Numbered from the stretch's first letter, positions 44,401 through 55,787 are shown. The stretch is 64,000 nt of DNA from Micrasema longulum (GCA_022494885.1 JAGVSM010004994.1:62001-126000), one strand, 5' to 3'. Translations and numbers: made by a program. The notes: a model not told the origin generated them from the sequence alone.

Positions 44401-45514
44401 AACTTTGTGGTTTTCTGGAGCCTTTTGACAAATATACTATTCGTAGCTAGTAACCATTTATTCAACGTGCAACGATTTTATTTATTTACAACTAGCTGAA
44501 CCCCGCAATGGCTTACTATTGCTAGATTTGAGTATATATCCATATTATATAGCTTAAATAAACGCAATTGAATGTTTGATATATATAGCAGTGTCCATCA
44601 TCGCAAGAGAGAAGATATTCCCAAAACCATATGTTTGCCCGTTCTAATAGTGTTCAAGTGAATTAAATGACATATTTCCACAGTAGTAAAGATATATATA
44701 AAACCGTATTCAATTCGATTCGTTCTTTCCTAAATGTTTGTTTTGGTCGAGTTATGTTTTAATTGACACCACAAGTGTTACAATGGACACCAGTTGTATG
44801 TCAAATGTAAAATGAATTATTTTTTTAACCATGCATACAATTTGCAAATATATAGATAGAAGTAATCGAATAAAAAAAAGTTGTTTGAGCGATCAAAAAT
44901 GTCAATTTGGTTAATTTTGATACCACCTTCCCCTATTTTATACCCCTAGAGCCTGACATCTCCGGAGAACATAACATTCCGACGAAGAAATCTTTTTGAC
45001 TTAGGCTGGGTTTTTTTATTATTATAAAATAGCATTTAAAAAAATCTTAACTAATATTACTACTTTTGAAAAAGAACTGTTTTTGTACAAAATATACATT
45101 TTATGCTTACTTCTGATTTTTAACAATAAATTCTAATCAAAACACCCGACCTTCGAATCATAATTTTTGAAATACCAATCAGTAAGTAACCTAACCTACA
45201 TAACCTACATTAAAAAAAATGTTTTTTTAATGTTATCCATCCTAGGAAGGATGTTTTTAAACGTCAAAAGATATGGCCCACATCATTTCAGACCTTGAAT
45301 CTAGGTGGCGTCGCTATCTATGTCATAACCTATAGTACATAATATATTTAGTCTATGGTCATGACCAAAATAAACTGACAAAAACAAACCACAACAAACA
45401 ACAAACAAGTATAATTTGTGCTTGTACCTGTCCCATATATCATTGTAATCTGTTATAATATCTGATTTGTCAAACGTAATTCGGTGTATTCGGCATTATT
45501 AACTTATTGTCAAT
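44401..45514. other. intergenic region upstream of the SANT gene
   Basis: AT-rich, with no coding frame. The last 150 bases before the ATG at 45515 presumably hold the promoter and 5' UTR. No TATA box or initiator can be assigned with confidence. Confidence 0.4.
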
Positions 45515-45565
45515 ATGAAGACGGTTTCGAGAAAACGAAATCGAAATTGGGAGGTAGAAGAGAAG
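45515..45565 (+). CDS. SANT gene exon 1
   Basis: Encodes residues 1-17, MKTVSRKRNRNWEVEEK: a basic leader and the start of SANT helix 1. The donor AAG|GTTATA is weak but gives the only in-frame join to exon 2. Intron 1 is 86 bases. Confidence 0.8.
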
Positions 45566-48500
45566 GTTATATTGAGTTCGCTAGTTTATTATAATTTTCC
45601 TTGTTTTACCACAATTTTATGATAAATAATAGTTAACCTATTACATTTCAGACGTTATTAAAACATTGTATTATAAATCACATGGCTGTAATTGAAAATA
45701 AGGCGTTTACCACAAGTGTTTTAAGAGCCAAAAAAGACGCCTGGAACGTTATCTTAACAGAGTGAGTTCGATACATTTTTAATAAAATATAATATGTATG
45801 TCTATAATATTGAAATTTTTCGGTATAAATTACGTTTATAGTATTTCTATTTTTCAGATTTAACACTCTTAATTCAAAATCTAGGGATTTAATCCAATTG
45901 AAATCCCAATGGAAAGTCATGAAAATGAGCGCAAAAAAACGCATGGGTGATCACCGGCGTCGACTGTTTGCCACTGGAGGTGGACTCAAACCTCCGAGTC
46001 CATCTCCTGACGATTTGGCTATGGTCAACATGCTCCATATAGATACAAACGAGGAAGCGAAGTTTAGTCACCGAGATAGAAATCCTGAACCGGTATCAAT
46101 ATACTTTTTCCGCTTTTAGTTGACTTATTATGAATTCTTATTATGAGTTAACATAGGATAAAATTCTTATAGCTTTCTTTTCTAAAAAATAACATGTTCA
46201 ATATGCTCCCGTTTCAATTTGTGTCAAATTCTAACCAGTTGGATAACGAGTCCGGACATACAAATATACAAGCACTATTATAGATACATACGCAGGCTGA
46301 TTTTACTATGAACATAGTAGCATACGTCGAATTTAAATTAATCTCCTTTAAAGTACTGTCCTCGGATAACGATGCACTTATCCCAGCGTTGATTTCATGA
46401 TTGGAAGCGTTTCTGGAAGGCTTCTTTCCGAAGAGCCTTCGGCTACTCCATCGTTAATGGTGTCAATATTTTTTTTAGCACGGTTTTTATTTTTGGGAGT
46501 AACCAGAAGACGCATTTTTTTATGCTTTTTTTTTTTACTAAGAACTTGTAGATCAGAAGCGAGGTTTCGTGGCAAATTTCGCACTCACTCGTCTCATTTG
46601 CAAATTCTGCGGAATGCTTTGCAGGTATCCGTACAAGATGTTCCGTTTTCCAGTGAGCTCTTGAATAGCCACGTTTTTGTCCATTTTTGAGGTCGAAGTG
46701 GAAGGACGTCCCCAATGTTACTCGTCTACAACTGACTTTCCACTTTTAAATCGATCTTAGCCGTCTTCAGAGTCACCGCATTATCGCTGTACACTGATTT
46801 TAACATTTCTTAGTAAGTTTCTTAGTACTTATAACAAAATTTAATGTTAATCCATGATGCGCAACAGACACGGTAAACACGACCTCACTCTTACAGCTCT
46901 GGACGCCGACTGAATAACTTCATGATTGCCATTTGGTTTTTTGAAATTATTATTTTTTTATATTTTATTTTCAACGTCTAGTAAGAATCTTCAATCCGCC
47001 GCATGCATTAACCTCTCTGACTCCCTACGACCAATGTCATGAAAGAGCGAGGTCAACACCTTCCTCAACTTGACTTCCACAATTCTGGCAAAACATTTTG
47101 AACCTTCTTGCCAACGTAATAGTGTTGCCTCGATGTCAGAACAGTGTTGACCCCTTTACTTGTGTCAGATCCCTATTGCAGTATCTTGTATTATGTTTGT
47201 GGTTGACGCTTGGGTATTTGTTTATATTTATGTGTGTAACCATTACTGTTCTCAATATATTCTATTGGATAATATTAAGTACTCTGAATTCTTTGAAGAG
47301 CAAGTCACTCGGATAATGAAATGTTTTTTTTTAATTACTCGGATTAAAGATTTCTGTGCAATTGTAACCAGTTCAAGGGTGGTTTTTGTGGTAGCTCCCC
47401 GACCAATTAGACCTTTAGTCAACTCAGAGTTTGCCAGTGCATTGTATAGGTGTTTTAAAGTCCGAGGCTTTAAGTATATTTCTGAGTGGGATGAAAAAAT
47501 GTATCAAGCGCGTTATTTTTGCAGTTATAGTTTCAATTTGTTCATCCCACCTCAAATACTGGTCTACAGTTATTCCCAGATATTTTATACTCCGAACAAT
47601 ACTCAGTTTTTTGCAGTTGCAATTTGCCATCACTGAACAATTAGTAGTTGTAGTTCGTGAATTTCATTAGGTTGTCCGGCAGAGGTTGCACTAAAAGTAT
47701 GAACTTTGTTTTATCCTAATTTAATGTCAACAGGTTTTCGTCTAGCCATTTTTTAATATTATTTAGGTCATTACTTGCTTTTATATGAGTTTCTGACCAA
47801 GCTGATGCGCTATAAATTATAACTGTATCATCAGCAAATGAAATAATTTGTCTAAGTGACTGTTTATTACAAAGTTCGTTAATATATATATCAAGCAGTG
47901 GTCCCAAAGTGCTCCCTTGTGGAACACCAAATGAGATTTGAGCAGGAGCACTATCAACTTTCACCTTCTGAAGTTTTTCACTTACATAGCTTTTAAACCA
48001 TTTAAATAACTGCCCTTGGATTCCTAAATTGTGCAACCTTTTTAGTAAAATTTGATGTGAAATAGTATTAAAAGCTTTCGCTAGGTCCAGAAAAATAGCC
48101 AAGCATTTTTTCCTATTGTCTAGATGTTTAGATATTGTTGCAGTCAATTTAGCTATTGAATTTTCAGTCCCCGTGCCTGTCTGAAATCCGTATTGGTTTT
48201 CTGATAGTTAATGATTTTTTTTATAAGTCACAACTTTAAACTGACTATATCAACGGATCGGGCAATCTGACTTTTTACTTCAAATGGCTGTAGCGTCAAT
48301 AGTTGCTGCTATAAAAATTCATTCACTATACATTTTTATCAGCTCTCATATATAATGTTGCAATTATTTGTCTCTATATTCATTATAAATTTCATTTTCA
48401 GAATGTGAATAGTACAGAATTATCTCCGTGTAAGTGCAGTTATCAAGACAGCCATCTACTACCGGTACGTATACTTTTTAATCATATTGAAATCATATAA

Positions 48501-50119
48501 ATATCCTCGTGTTTATAAATTGAAAATATATTTTAGATCTTTTTTTTCAGAGTACACTGCCATTAGAAGTTATTATTGATATCCCCGCTTCTGTTCCGAA
48601 AAGTCCCTGTGAGGTAAATTATCCAATTTAGTTTATTTTGAAATATTCAATCACACTTATTTGAGGAAAGCCAAACAGGTTAATAAGGATGGAGAAGGGA
48701 AGGGAATATGTCTTGGAAATGTAAATATGTTGATTTTTTGCCTAGATTGCCACAATATTCCCTTCTCAGAGGTTCTTCACTCCTGTTGAATGAATTCTTA
48801 GAAGGGTAGATGGATGTACTTGTTTACAAATATTGTCTTATTTAGGTTGTATACTTACAGAAAATGGAAAGCCCTGCTCAGATTTCAGAGTTATTTCAGA
48901 CTTCAGCACCTCCATTGATTCAGAGCACCGCCAAGAAGATCAAATTCAATAGGGTAACAAAGCTTTTCTTTATTTGTATAAGAAAGTTACATTTTGCCCT
49001 ACTTTACAAAGTGTGTTATTTAATTATTGTAGTTAATACATATTTACAAATAATGTGATTTAAATTACCATGTCAACATTCCTATGTTTGAATCTAAACA
49101 ATGAATAAATAATAACAATAATAATAGTGGACAATTGTAGTACTGCAGTGTGGACACTGCAATTGTGTTTTAACATTTTTAGTGTAACACAGTGTGTTGC
49201 CGGGCGCGCTCTCACGATTGTAATCTTCACGCAGTGTGGCATATGAAGATAGCCTCAAGGTGTAAATTCACAGTACCAACCTAATAATTTTGTTTTAATT
49301 AAAATGCATAGAAAATTATTAGTAATATCGTCACGTATAATAATATCAAAAACACAAGCATGAGATTTTATCATAAAATTCTAATTTATTGTCAGACGGT
49401 ACCTAGATGTCAAGGTGGTATTACTGATTACCACGATTAACACCTTGCTACAACTTCATACAGTACATTCCTAGCTAACAACACCCTGAAGCTAACTTCT
49501 CACAATACAATAGCTTTAAAACCAGCCTTTCATAGATGCGTTAGCCATGGACAATACTAAGAGATTTGTTGCATTTATTTTTTTGTGAAACGAGGAGCAT
49601 TTGAGCGTAGAAAGTGACACATTACAACATATATATTTATTTTTATGCCTACACCACGAAAGGATGCGACAGACCTAACTTTGTTCATCTATTTCTGAGT
49701 TGTTCTGGTGGTTGATTTTAATAGTCTTAAACATTAAGATCTTCTCTCAGAATAGCCATGGATATTATTAATACATATACTGAACAATTTATTTGGGTAA
49801 AATTTGTTTTTTTTTTATTTACGTTTGTAATATTATTTTATTTCAGAGGGCAGAAGACACGTTTAAAAAAAAAATATTTGAACTGACTTCGAAGCATTTA
49901 GTCAGAGAGCATAAAAAAAAGATGTGGATGATAGAGGAAAAAAGAAAGGACTTTGCTAAAATTAAAGAAGAGGAACTTAAAGTCAAAATATCCCTAGCGG
50001 AGAAAGAAAGCGCATTAAAACTTATCTGGTTGGAAGAAGAGCACAAACAGAAGATTCGTTTGGCAGATATAGAACATAAAAAAAGACTTCAGTTAATGGA
50101 GCAGATGAGAGAACTTTGA
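45515..50119 (+). CDS. Myb/SANT-like DNA-binding protein (zeste/MSANTD type), seven exons
   Basis: Exons: 45515-45565, 45652-45761, 45858-46092, 48402-48464, 48551-48613, 48846-48953, 49847-50119. All introns are GT-AG and the phases join into one 300-residue protein. Residues 10-90 form a trihelical Myb/SANT-like domain of the zeste/MSANTD3 kind, with the spaced tryptophans W12, W48 and W72 and the basic end KKRMGDHRRR. A TGGG-L-x-PPSPSPDD turn (93-106) follows, as in related proteins. The middle (about 130-210) is Ser/Pro-rich and low in structure. Residues 212-300 are a highly charged, probably coiled-coil helix (KKKMWMIEEKRKDFAKIKEE, ending EHKKRLQLMEQMREL), likely for self-association. 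Expected role: sequence-specific chromatin binding in the nucleus; targets unknown. Intron 3 (2.3 kb) contains antisense mariner and LINE relics. Alternative for exon 6: acceptor at 48861 (five residues shorter, in frame). Domain family is inferred from motifs. Confidence 0.85.
45652..45761 (+). CDS. SANT gene exon 2
   Basis: The acceptor TTACATTTCAG precedes it. It encodes helices 1-2 (TLLKHCIINHMAVIENKAF ... KKDAWNVILTE). The donor GA|GTGAGT is strong, phase 2. Intron 2 is 96 bases. Confidence 0.85.
45858..46092 (+). CDS. SANT gene exon 3
   Basis: The acceptor is ATTTTTCAG. It encodes helix 3 (RDLIQLKSQWKVMKMSAKKR), the GGG-proline turn and an acidic/polar segment ending NPEP. The donor CCG|GTATCA opens the 2309-base intron 3. 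Confidence 0.85.
46330..46720 (-). pseudogene. mariner-like transposase relic in SANT intron 3
   Basis: On the minus strand, the 5' part reads MDKNVAIQELTGKRNILY and NLQMRRVSAKFATKPRF, resembling the HTH end and the RRVSA[KR]WVPR segment of mariner transposases. The 3' part, in another frame, reads SWNQRWDKCIVIRGQYFKGD-like sequence (with one stop), matching the mariner C terminus (W.KCI...G.YF). The DDD catalytic core between them is missing, so the copy is internally deleted and dead. Confidence 0.65.
47412..48225 (-). pseudogene. Jockey/CR1-like LINE reverse transcriptase relic in SANT intron 3
   Basis: The minus-strand frame reads NQYGFQTGTGTENSIAKLT, FLDLAKAFNTISHQILLKRL (motif A), FGVPQGSTLGPLL (motif B), IISFADDTVIIYSA (catalytic FADD) and KKWLDENLLTLN. 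After a frame break near 47720, it continues with SIKYLGITVDQYLRWDEQI. It is truncated on both sides, with no tail. Lying antisense within an intron, it is not expected to be part of the host mRNA. Confidence 0.8.
48402..48464 (+). CDS. SANT gene exon 4
   Basis: The acceptor TTCATTTTCAG and donor CCG|GTACGTAT are both good. It encodes NVNSTELSPCKCSYQDSHL and LP (residues 133-153). The pair CKC is the only cysteine cluster in the protein. Confidence 0.75.
48551..48613 (+). CDS. SANT gene exon 5
   Basis: The acceptor is TTTTTTTCAG. It encodes STLPLEVIIDIPASVPKSPC and E (154-174). The donor GAG|GTAAAT is good. Exons 4 and 5 are each 63 bases and phase 0, so either could be skipped without breaking the frame. 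Confidence 0.75.
48846..48953 (+). CDS. SANT gene exon 6
   Basis: The acceptor CTTATTTAG at 48845, or alternatively ACTTACAG at 48860. Both keep the frame. It encodes VVYLQKMESPAQISELFQTS, APPLIQSTAKKIKFNR (175-210). The donor AGG|GTAACA opens an 893-base intron. Confidence 0.75.
49847..50119 (+). CDS. SANT gene exon 7 (coiled coil and stop)
   Basis: The acceptor ATTATTTTATTTCAG is strong. It encodes 90 residues of charged helix from RAEDTFKKKIFELTSKH to MEQMREL and the TGA at 50117-50119. No canonical AATAAA is visible in the next 200 bases, so the 3' end of the transcript is not fixed. Confidence 0.85.
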   Translation, partial: RAEDTFKKKIFELTSKHLVREHKKKMWMIEEKRKDFAKIKEEELKVKISLAEKESALKLIWLEEEHKQKIRLADIEHKKRLQLMEQMREL

Positions 50120-51126
50120 TATTGACATGTTTTTTTATGTCTTAATAATTAGGACAAATTAATTCAAAATATACAGTAGTTAGGGTTGAAATGTTTTCTC
50201 CTCTGAAAATATGGTATGTAATATATCCCACTTTTTGTTATATTATTAATTGTTTTAAATATAGGATTAACTAAAACAACAACAATTTATTGCTCTGAAA
50301 ATATTTTTTTCTCGGTTAATCCTTCAAATACGTCTGTAAAATATGTCATTACGCGACACTCCATACTAGATGTCCTTCCATTCAACACGGATCTAAAAAA
50401 TGTTGCTACGTTGCCCGTAAAATCATTACTCTATGACGTTTCAACTCTGATAAGTGAATGGGATATTTCATACTAACAATGGCATCTACCGTTTATCAAC
50501 GAAAATAATTTTTGTTTACTAAAAATCCAAATCCATGAGATCACTTATTCGGGTCGCGAACTTAAGAATAGAAATTTGTCAGTTCGAAATGCTGGCGGGT
50601 TCACTTCGACCGATAGTGTCTCGTCGGGCTCCTAGTAACTACGTCAGCCGATAGGATAGGATATACACCGCGGTGAATATTTTGATTTGCAATTTGAATA
50701 CCTTTGAATTTGTAGGGGCCTAAAAAAAAGTAAGATAAAATTTAGTAAGGTGCGTGACATTACGAATAATTTTGTCAAGACATTTTATAGTGGTGTGTTT
50801 TTTGAGACAATTTTTTGTCGGTGAACCGTTTTAAAAAGTATGTTTTTAATAGAAAAAAATGAACTCGTACAGTTTTAATCTTTTTTTAATACTTTCTGAG
50901 TATCAAAATTTGGAACGATTGGTTTTTTTTAAAAGTGATTTTTTTTTAAACATTGTATTTACAATGGCGTCACAAAATTTGCTTGGCGAAGAAATTGCGG
51001 AAATAATTAGAGAGTTTTTTTTATAAATATTTCGACCCCTGTATTTAGTAGTCTTACGTGTCATGTACAAGGCTAAGGTACTCGCAAAAAAATCGTTTTT
51101 GTTTGTCTTGGAAATGGGATGTTCGA
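50120..51126. other. 3' flank of the SANT gene, nothing recognised
   Basis: It probably begins with the SANT 3' UTR. No repeat or coding feature is supported in the remainder. Confidence 0.4.
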
Positions 51127-51545
51127 TCACCGATTTTGGTTTATTACCTTTATGAGTCCAATCACCATTCTTGCAAAGTTCGAGAACAATGGCGCGTGAT
51201 TACTACTTTTAACTACAGTGTGGATATCTGTTAAGGATATTCCATCTTTCCTGCATTCTGCTTCAAGATTATGGCGTTGTAAACTGAAAAATGGGCACTG
51301 AAATAACAGATGTTCGATACTCTGTGAAGAAATATCATCGCATGGACAATAGTTATCATTTCTTAATTTAAACCTATATAGATAACTTCTCATGGCTCCG
51401 TGTCCGGTAAAAATTTGGGTCGTTTCGAAAGTACTTTGGTGATGATGACAGAAGTTTGCTGCATCAGCCAGCGTTGGGAAAAACATTTTATTGATTTTAC
51501 CTGTAGAAGAAGCGCGGTAATGATCCTCGCAACGCTGCTGCGTAT
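51127..51545 (-). pseudogene. R1/I-like LINE C terminus (post-RNase H)
   Basis: The minus frame reads HYRASSTGKINKMFFPTLAD, TTQIFTGHGAMRSYLYRFKL and DNYCPCDDISSQSIEHLLFQ, CPFFSLQRHNL. TGHG-x-F/M-x-SYL-x-RF followed by a CxC...H....C finger is found after the RNase H domain in R1/LOA/I-type LINEs. This differs from the Jockey/CR1 families elsewhere in the window. The RT and RNase H core are missing. Confidence 0.75.
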
Positions 51546-51764
51546 TTTGTTTTATAAAATAACTAAAAACACTAAAAGATTACACTAAAACACAAAACAA
51601 ATATCACCAGCGTGGGCGGCAGAAAAAACTGGACCGGGTAATGGGGATAATTGTTTAAAATTAGCACTATAGAAAATTAGATAACGGTTTTTTGCGAGAG
51701 CGGCATAAAGTTGTGGCGGTTTAAACGGAAAGTCTTTCACATTATCAACATTAAATAATTAAAG

Positions 51765-52225
51765 AGTTGGACTCCGATTACAAAATATTTTCTGAGAATT
51801 AGACCGGTGATCTTGATTCTGATACGGAAACAGAATCTGTCGAAGAAAGGGAACAATTAAATTCATGGAAATCTGGACCTCATATTCTCGTAATACATGA
51901 ATTTGATGATTTCCAATCGGCTATTACTGTCAACAGCCTCTACAGTAATTCAATTGAATGTGATTTTATTGGAAAAAAATTAACATTCAGATAATAAAGC
52001 GCGATTGTTTCAGAAATGAATAAATTTGATGTATTTAAATGTACTAGTAAAGAACAAGGGCCAAGTTCTCACACACACAAATGGAAAGATATCACTGTTC
52101 CCAAATTATATATTTTTCATACACAGAGTTGATGGTGAAATGCAAGTATTTGTCTATTGAGCACTACTGGCGTTCCGATGGATTGTATATTTATCCAATA
52201 TACAATCCTCGGATAATTGAATTAA
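51765..52225 (+). pseudogene. piggyBac-like transposase N-terminal relic
   Basis: With stops and frame changes the plus strand reads DLDSDTETESVEEREQLNSW (an acidic N-terminal region), then SKEQGPSSHTHKWKDITVPK, LYIF and, after a frame change, YWRSDGLYIYP. piggyBac/PGBD proteins have W..vT..Ely.Flgi followed by a YWs motif in this order. The DDD residues are not reached. No TTAA-flanked ends were found. Confidence 0.5.
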
Positions 52226-52278
52226 AATAAATAAAGAATTTTAACAAACATATTTTATTAGTTAATGAGATATATAAA

Positions 52279-52990
52279 TTATAATAATTTGTTTGGCCCT
52301 CCTTTACTTTTTATCACCTCTTCAATGCGCTGCAGCATGGAATCGATTTATTTTTGGAGATAGTCACTAGTCAAATAAACGTACCATTTTTTTTCAATAG
52401 TTTGTTCTAAGTTTTTATTTGACGAAAGCTGTAATGAGTTTATTTTTATCACCATTACATATCAAAGGTTCTCTATTGGGTTTGCATAGGGACTCTTCGG
52501 GACAGTCCAGTTGAATCTTCATCTTGAAACATGCATGCAGAAATATGGGATCAATGCAAATCAATTGACGGGAATAAAAAGTTTTCCAAATTTTAAAAAT
52601 AAATATTGTCATTTGCAGTTCTATTGATGAATGCCAAATATCTCACTCCGTAAGAAGAAAATAATCCCCAGATCATTTGTTCAGCAAGATGTTTCACTTT
52701 TGGCTGAAGAGACTCGGCGCTTAATCGTTCTCCAGATCTCTGTCTCGCGTACTGAATTCCGCACAGCCAGAGTTAAAATTTACTCTCACCGTAAAAGATG
52801 ACACATTGTTTATATGTTTAAATTTTTTTTTGTTGCTAATTTGAAGTGTTTAGCATGCATTTTTTTTGTCAGAAATGGTGTTTGCAGGCCCCTTTGCCCG
52901 AAAATTTATAGCAGTTTGATTCTTATTCCGCAGCTCTAGAACTGTGTTTTCGCCACACCAAAGTAAGAATTAAATGTTTCTATAATACAT
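52279..52990 (-). pseudogene. Tc1-like transposase relic
   Basis: On the minus strand, pieces in changing frames align in order with a Tc1 DDE domain: VRVNFNSG near 52780; a degraded middle; CMFQDEDSTG at the FQQDN position; QLDCPEESLCKPNREPL at the DWP.qSPDLNPIENLW position. The last part, DSMLQRIEEVIKSKGGPNKL, carries the stop at 52279-52281, as in the SM..R...VI...GG...y end. Many stops and shifts; dead. Confidence 0.65.
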
Positions 52991-53859
52991 CTAATTTTCG
53001 TTCTTTTACCATACTTTTGAAATAAATTTTTGAAAAAGTTACCTATTGTGTTAATTAGTCGATATTTACGATGAAACGAAATTATTTATAGAGGTAAGAC
53101 CCCATGCAGGTATAAAAAAAATAAAGGTACCTATAGAAATAACGGTCAATAGTTTTTTAGAAATCTTTTATTTATTTCGACGACTTACGCCTTTGACAAA
53201 GTATAAAATAATATTGAAAAACAATTCTATCAAAACTATACACAAACATACTATTTTAAACCTCAGATTTTAACCCTAGAAGCCCAGTCATATTTTTTCA
53301 GCTATAAAGCCCAAAAAGAAATGACGTTCAAGAATAAAAATAAGTGTAATTTAGGATATTTTGCTAGATTTTTATCAGATTTATTTTAATTTGATATATG
53401 AAATAAAAAAATAAGAATTTTTCATTTACTTAAACTTCAAACTGTTAATCATAAAAATGTCACAAAAATTGAGATCCTCTTGGTTTTTATACTAAAAAAA
53501 TTAACAAAAATCAGTTATTTTGCGATAAACTTATCAACTCTTAATAATGATTATAAAACAACCTCACAGCATTATTCAGACTTCTCAAGCAGTTTTGACA
53601 CATCTACATTGTATTCGCTGCATGTGGCCTTTTTTCATTGGAAGCACTGCATTTTGGTTTTTTGCTTTTTCTTATAGGAAAATACAAAAATACACTTTAG
53701 AAAAATACATCTTAAAATTAAGCTATAACATGAATTGGAAAAAATCCCCAAAAAGACTTCAGCGTCTGAGCGTGGGCCATTCCTTTTTAATTATTAAAAA
53801 GTTTATAGCACATATATGTGGTATGACATAAACATGAAAAGAAAAATAAAAGAAAAACT
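52991..53859. other. AT-rich stretch, no gene
   Basis: Contains the second copy (about 53683-53720) of the short repeat at 13185-13222. Otherwise nothing is recognised. Confidence 0.4.
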
Positions 53860-54180
53860 AAATTAACATAGGCTGATATTACAAAAACATGATTTATTTG
53901 CAGTATGCATTTATTTTTAATTTTAATTATTTTTTTAAAGAATGTGTATCTGTTCCTTCCATGCTAATCCAAGACCTCAAACCTACTTTAAACTGTACCA
54001 GTGACTTAATGTTTTGTAATTCCTTAGTTAGAAGATTGAAGGATCTTGGACCAACATGTAAGGAGTGCCTCTGTGCGAACTTAGTTCTGCATCCTGTCAC
54101 TGACAGTACACTATCGGATCTATTACTAATACGATTTAAATTATTACTTAACAATTCCCTATTCAAGTAAACATATTTTA
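53860..54180 (-). pseudogene. LINE C-terminal fragment
   Basis: The minus frame reads NRISNRSDSVLSVTGCRTKF, AQRHSLHVGPRSFNLLTKEL, then QFKVGLRSWI. The pattern R...F.Q.S....GP..[WF]N.L......F...L..W is the end of a Jockey/CR1-like protein. A related end lies at 60130-60336 (RLAQRHEYFIGPKIFNYF). Confidence 0.65.
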
Positions 54181-54239
54181 AGCACTAAAATATGTATAAT
54201 TTTCTAAAACTACGGTAAGGTGAAGTGTTTGAAGGTGAA

Positions 54240-54730
54240 GTTTTACCATGGCAAGGTGAAGCTTTCGCCATTTACGCAGTAGAAGCGTCACGTATCATCG
54301 AGAATTTAATTCCATATTTATCCGGTTTGTTAGGAACGGACACCTGCCGGGAAAACCCAACAACTGTTCATCTACAGTCAAGTTTGTTACCGGTACGTAA
54401 TTCAATCTGCATTGTTTGATGAAAATTTCCCACATTTTTCTCCCAGGCATAGAAGTATTCTTTCGATGAAGTATCGGACACAATTATTTATCATCCATTC
54501 GACATCGAAAGATTAAAATCTCTCTCTACTCATTCCGGTAACATATGGACAGGTGGTTGTTATCCTTTAAATGAGTGAAAACATTTCAATACTCTCTACT
54601 GTATGACAAAAACTTGTTTTAAAGTTTTTTTGAATAAAAATTTCTCTTGATGTAACACCAATTTGAGTATTATTTTCCCCTGAATTAATTTCTTCCTCTT
54701 CAGTTTCCTCGAACACACCTAAAAACTATA
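54240..54730 (-). pseudogene. piggyBac-like transposase relic, minus strand
   Basis: The minus strand reads an acidic stretch (GVFEETEEEEINSGENN), then IFRCRMDDK, PGRKMWEIFIKQCRLNYVPV, TNLTVDEQLLGFPGRCPF and NRINMELNS. The IW..F...C...Y.PG..LT[VI]DEQL..FRGRCPF block is diagnostic of piggyBac transposases and contains one of the catalytic aspartates. Large parts between the blocks are missing. Its relation to the plus-strand relic at 51765 is unknown. Confidence 0.7.
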
Positions 54731-55334
54731 TCAAATGATATTAGCATAAACAATTTCACGGATGAATTATGTACATCAATATTGGTAATTTGTGATATAA
54801 TTGTATTTGACTTTTCCTGCACCTAATGCTTGAAAGGGCGCTGTTTTATGTATGATACAGCAGAAGCATGTCTAGTATAACAATATAAAATAGTAAAATG
54901 CTTAAGAAATGTAAGTATATAAGTATCACTGACAAGACATCAAATTATCTTAGTATTCAGTCAATAAATATATAACACATTGTTTTGCAAATTTTATTTA
55001 AACTTAATTAAGAAGTGGGACAAATAAGAATGGAGTATAGGCGTAGCCTCCATCCCCAACTGAACTATTCTCGAAACATTCCTTATATCCCTGAGTATTC
55101 AGTTATCGTGTGCACTGTCCCTCCAGTGTGCCACAGTATCCAGAATTTACATTTTACCATCCCAAACCACTTATAATAAAAATGAAAACATTTCTTATTT
55201 AACAATCCTGCAAATTCAAAGAGAAATAACCCTTTCTATTAACATAAAATGGGTCAATATCTCCACAAATTTCCTCGTGCGGGTATAGGTGCAATTCATT
55301 TATTTATTTTATAAATTTATTGCATAAATAAACA
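54731..55334. other. AT-rich stretch, no gene
   Basis: No feature is supported. Confidence 0.45.
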
Positions 55335-55420
55335 AAATTTTGAGTTTGTCAAAATTTCTGTAGACAAGGACTGGATTCAACTCTCTGGGGAGCTGCCTAT
55401 ATTAACATATTACAACAGAG
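55335..55420 (-). repeat. dispersed repeat Y, minus copy
   Basis: TTGAGTTTGTCAAAATTTCT, GTAGACAAGGACTGGATTCA and ACTCTCTGGGGAGCTG are the inverse of repeat Y at 32755. The repeat runs into the left arm of the palindrome. Confidence 0.55.
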
Positions 55421-55510
55421 ATGAAGAACATTTTAGAGAAGGTATTATAGACTTATAAGTTCTATATTACCTTCTCTAAAATGTTCTTCATCTCTGTTGT
55501 AATATGTTAA
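55402..55510. repeat. 109 bp near-perfect palindrome
   Basis: The left arm, from TTAACATATTACAACAGAGA, and the right arm, ending in its exact inverse, pair over about 43 of 45 bases, with a short central part that is itself partly self-complementary. The arms include the edge of repeat Y. Such a structure can extrude a long hairpin in DNA or RNA. Confidence 0.9.
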
Positions 55511-55539
55511 TTGCACATTTAATACCAGGGAATCTGTGA

Positions 55540-55745
55540 AACTAGTGAAACATTGCACCTACAACTCTAGGAAATTCTCTTATATTATGGAACTCTGAAA
55601 TAACTTCAGCTTGTTCTGTCAAAGACGTTGGCGTCCTTTTGTATGCCGGGGCTTTTCGTGCAAATGCTATCGCTACATTCTTTCATAAGGGGCTTGCCGA
55701 CTTGATCCGTGTATATCAACAGAGACGTCTTGAAAGTTAATTGCA
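55540..55745 (-). pseudogene. PIF/Harbinger transposase fragment
   Basis: The minus frame reads KRTPTSLTEQAEVISEFHN and IRELPRVVGAMFH. In HARBI1-like nucleases the segment F..I.GFP.V.GAIDGTHI holds the first catalytic aspartate. Here the match stops just before that aspartate (GAMFH). It is not obviously from the same family as the four CWG-flanked elements. Confidence 0.5.
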
Positions 55746-55787
55746 CTTTCTCGAGATTTGTAACAATATATTTCAATTTAAAATCGA

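Noticed and set aside
46397..46690. 97-codon plus-strand frame in SANT intron 3
   Set aside because: It is the antisense of the mariner relic, whose minus-strand reading is recognisable.
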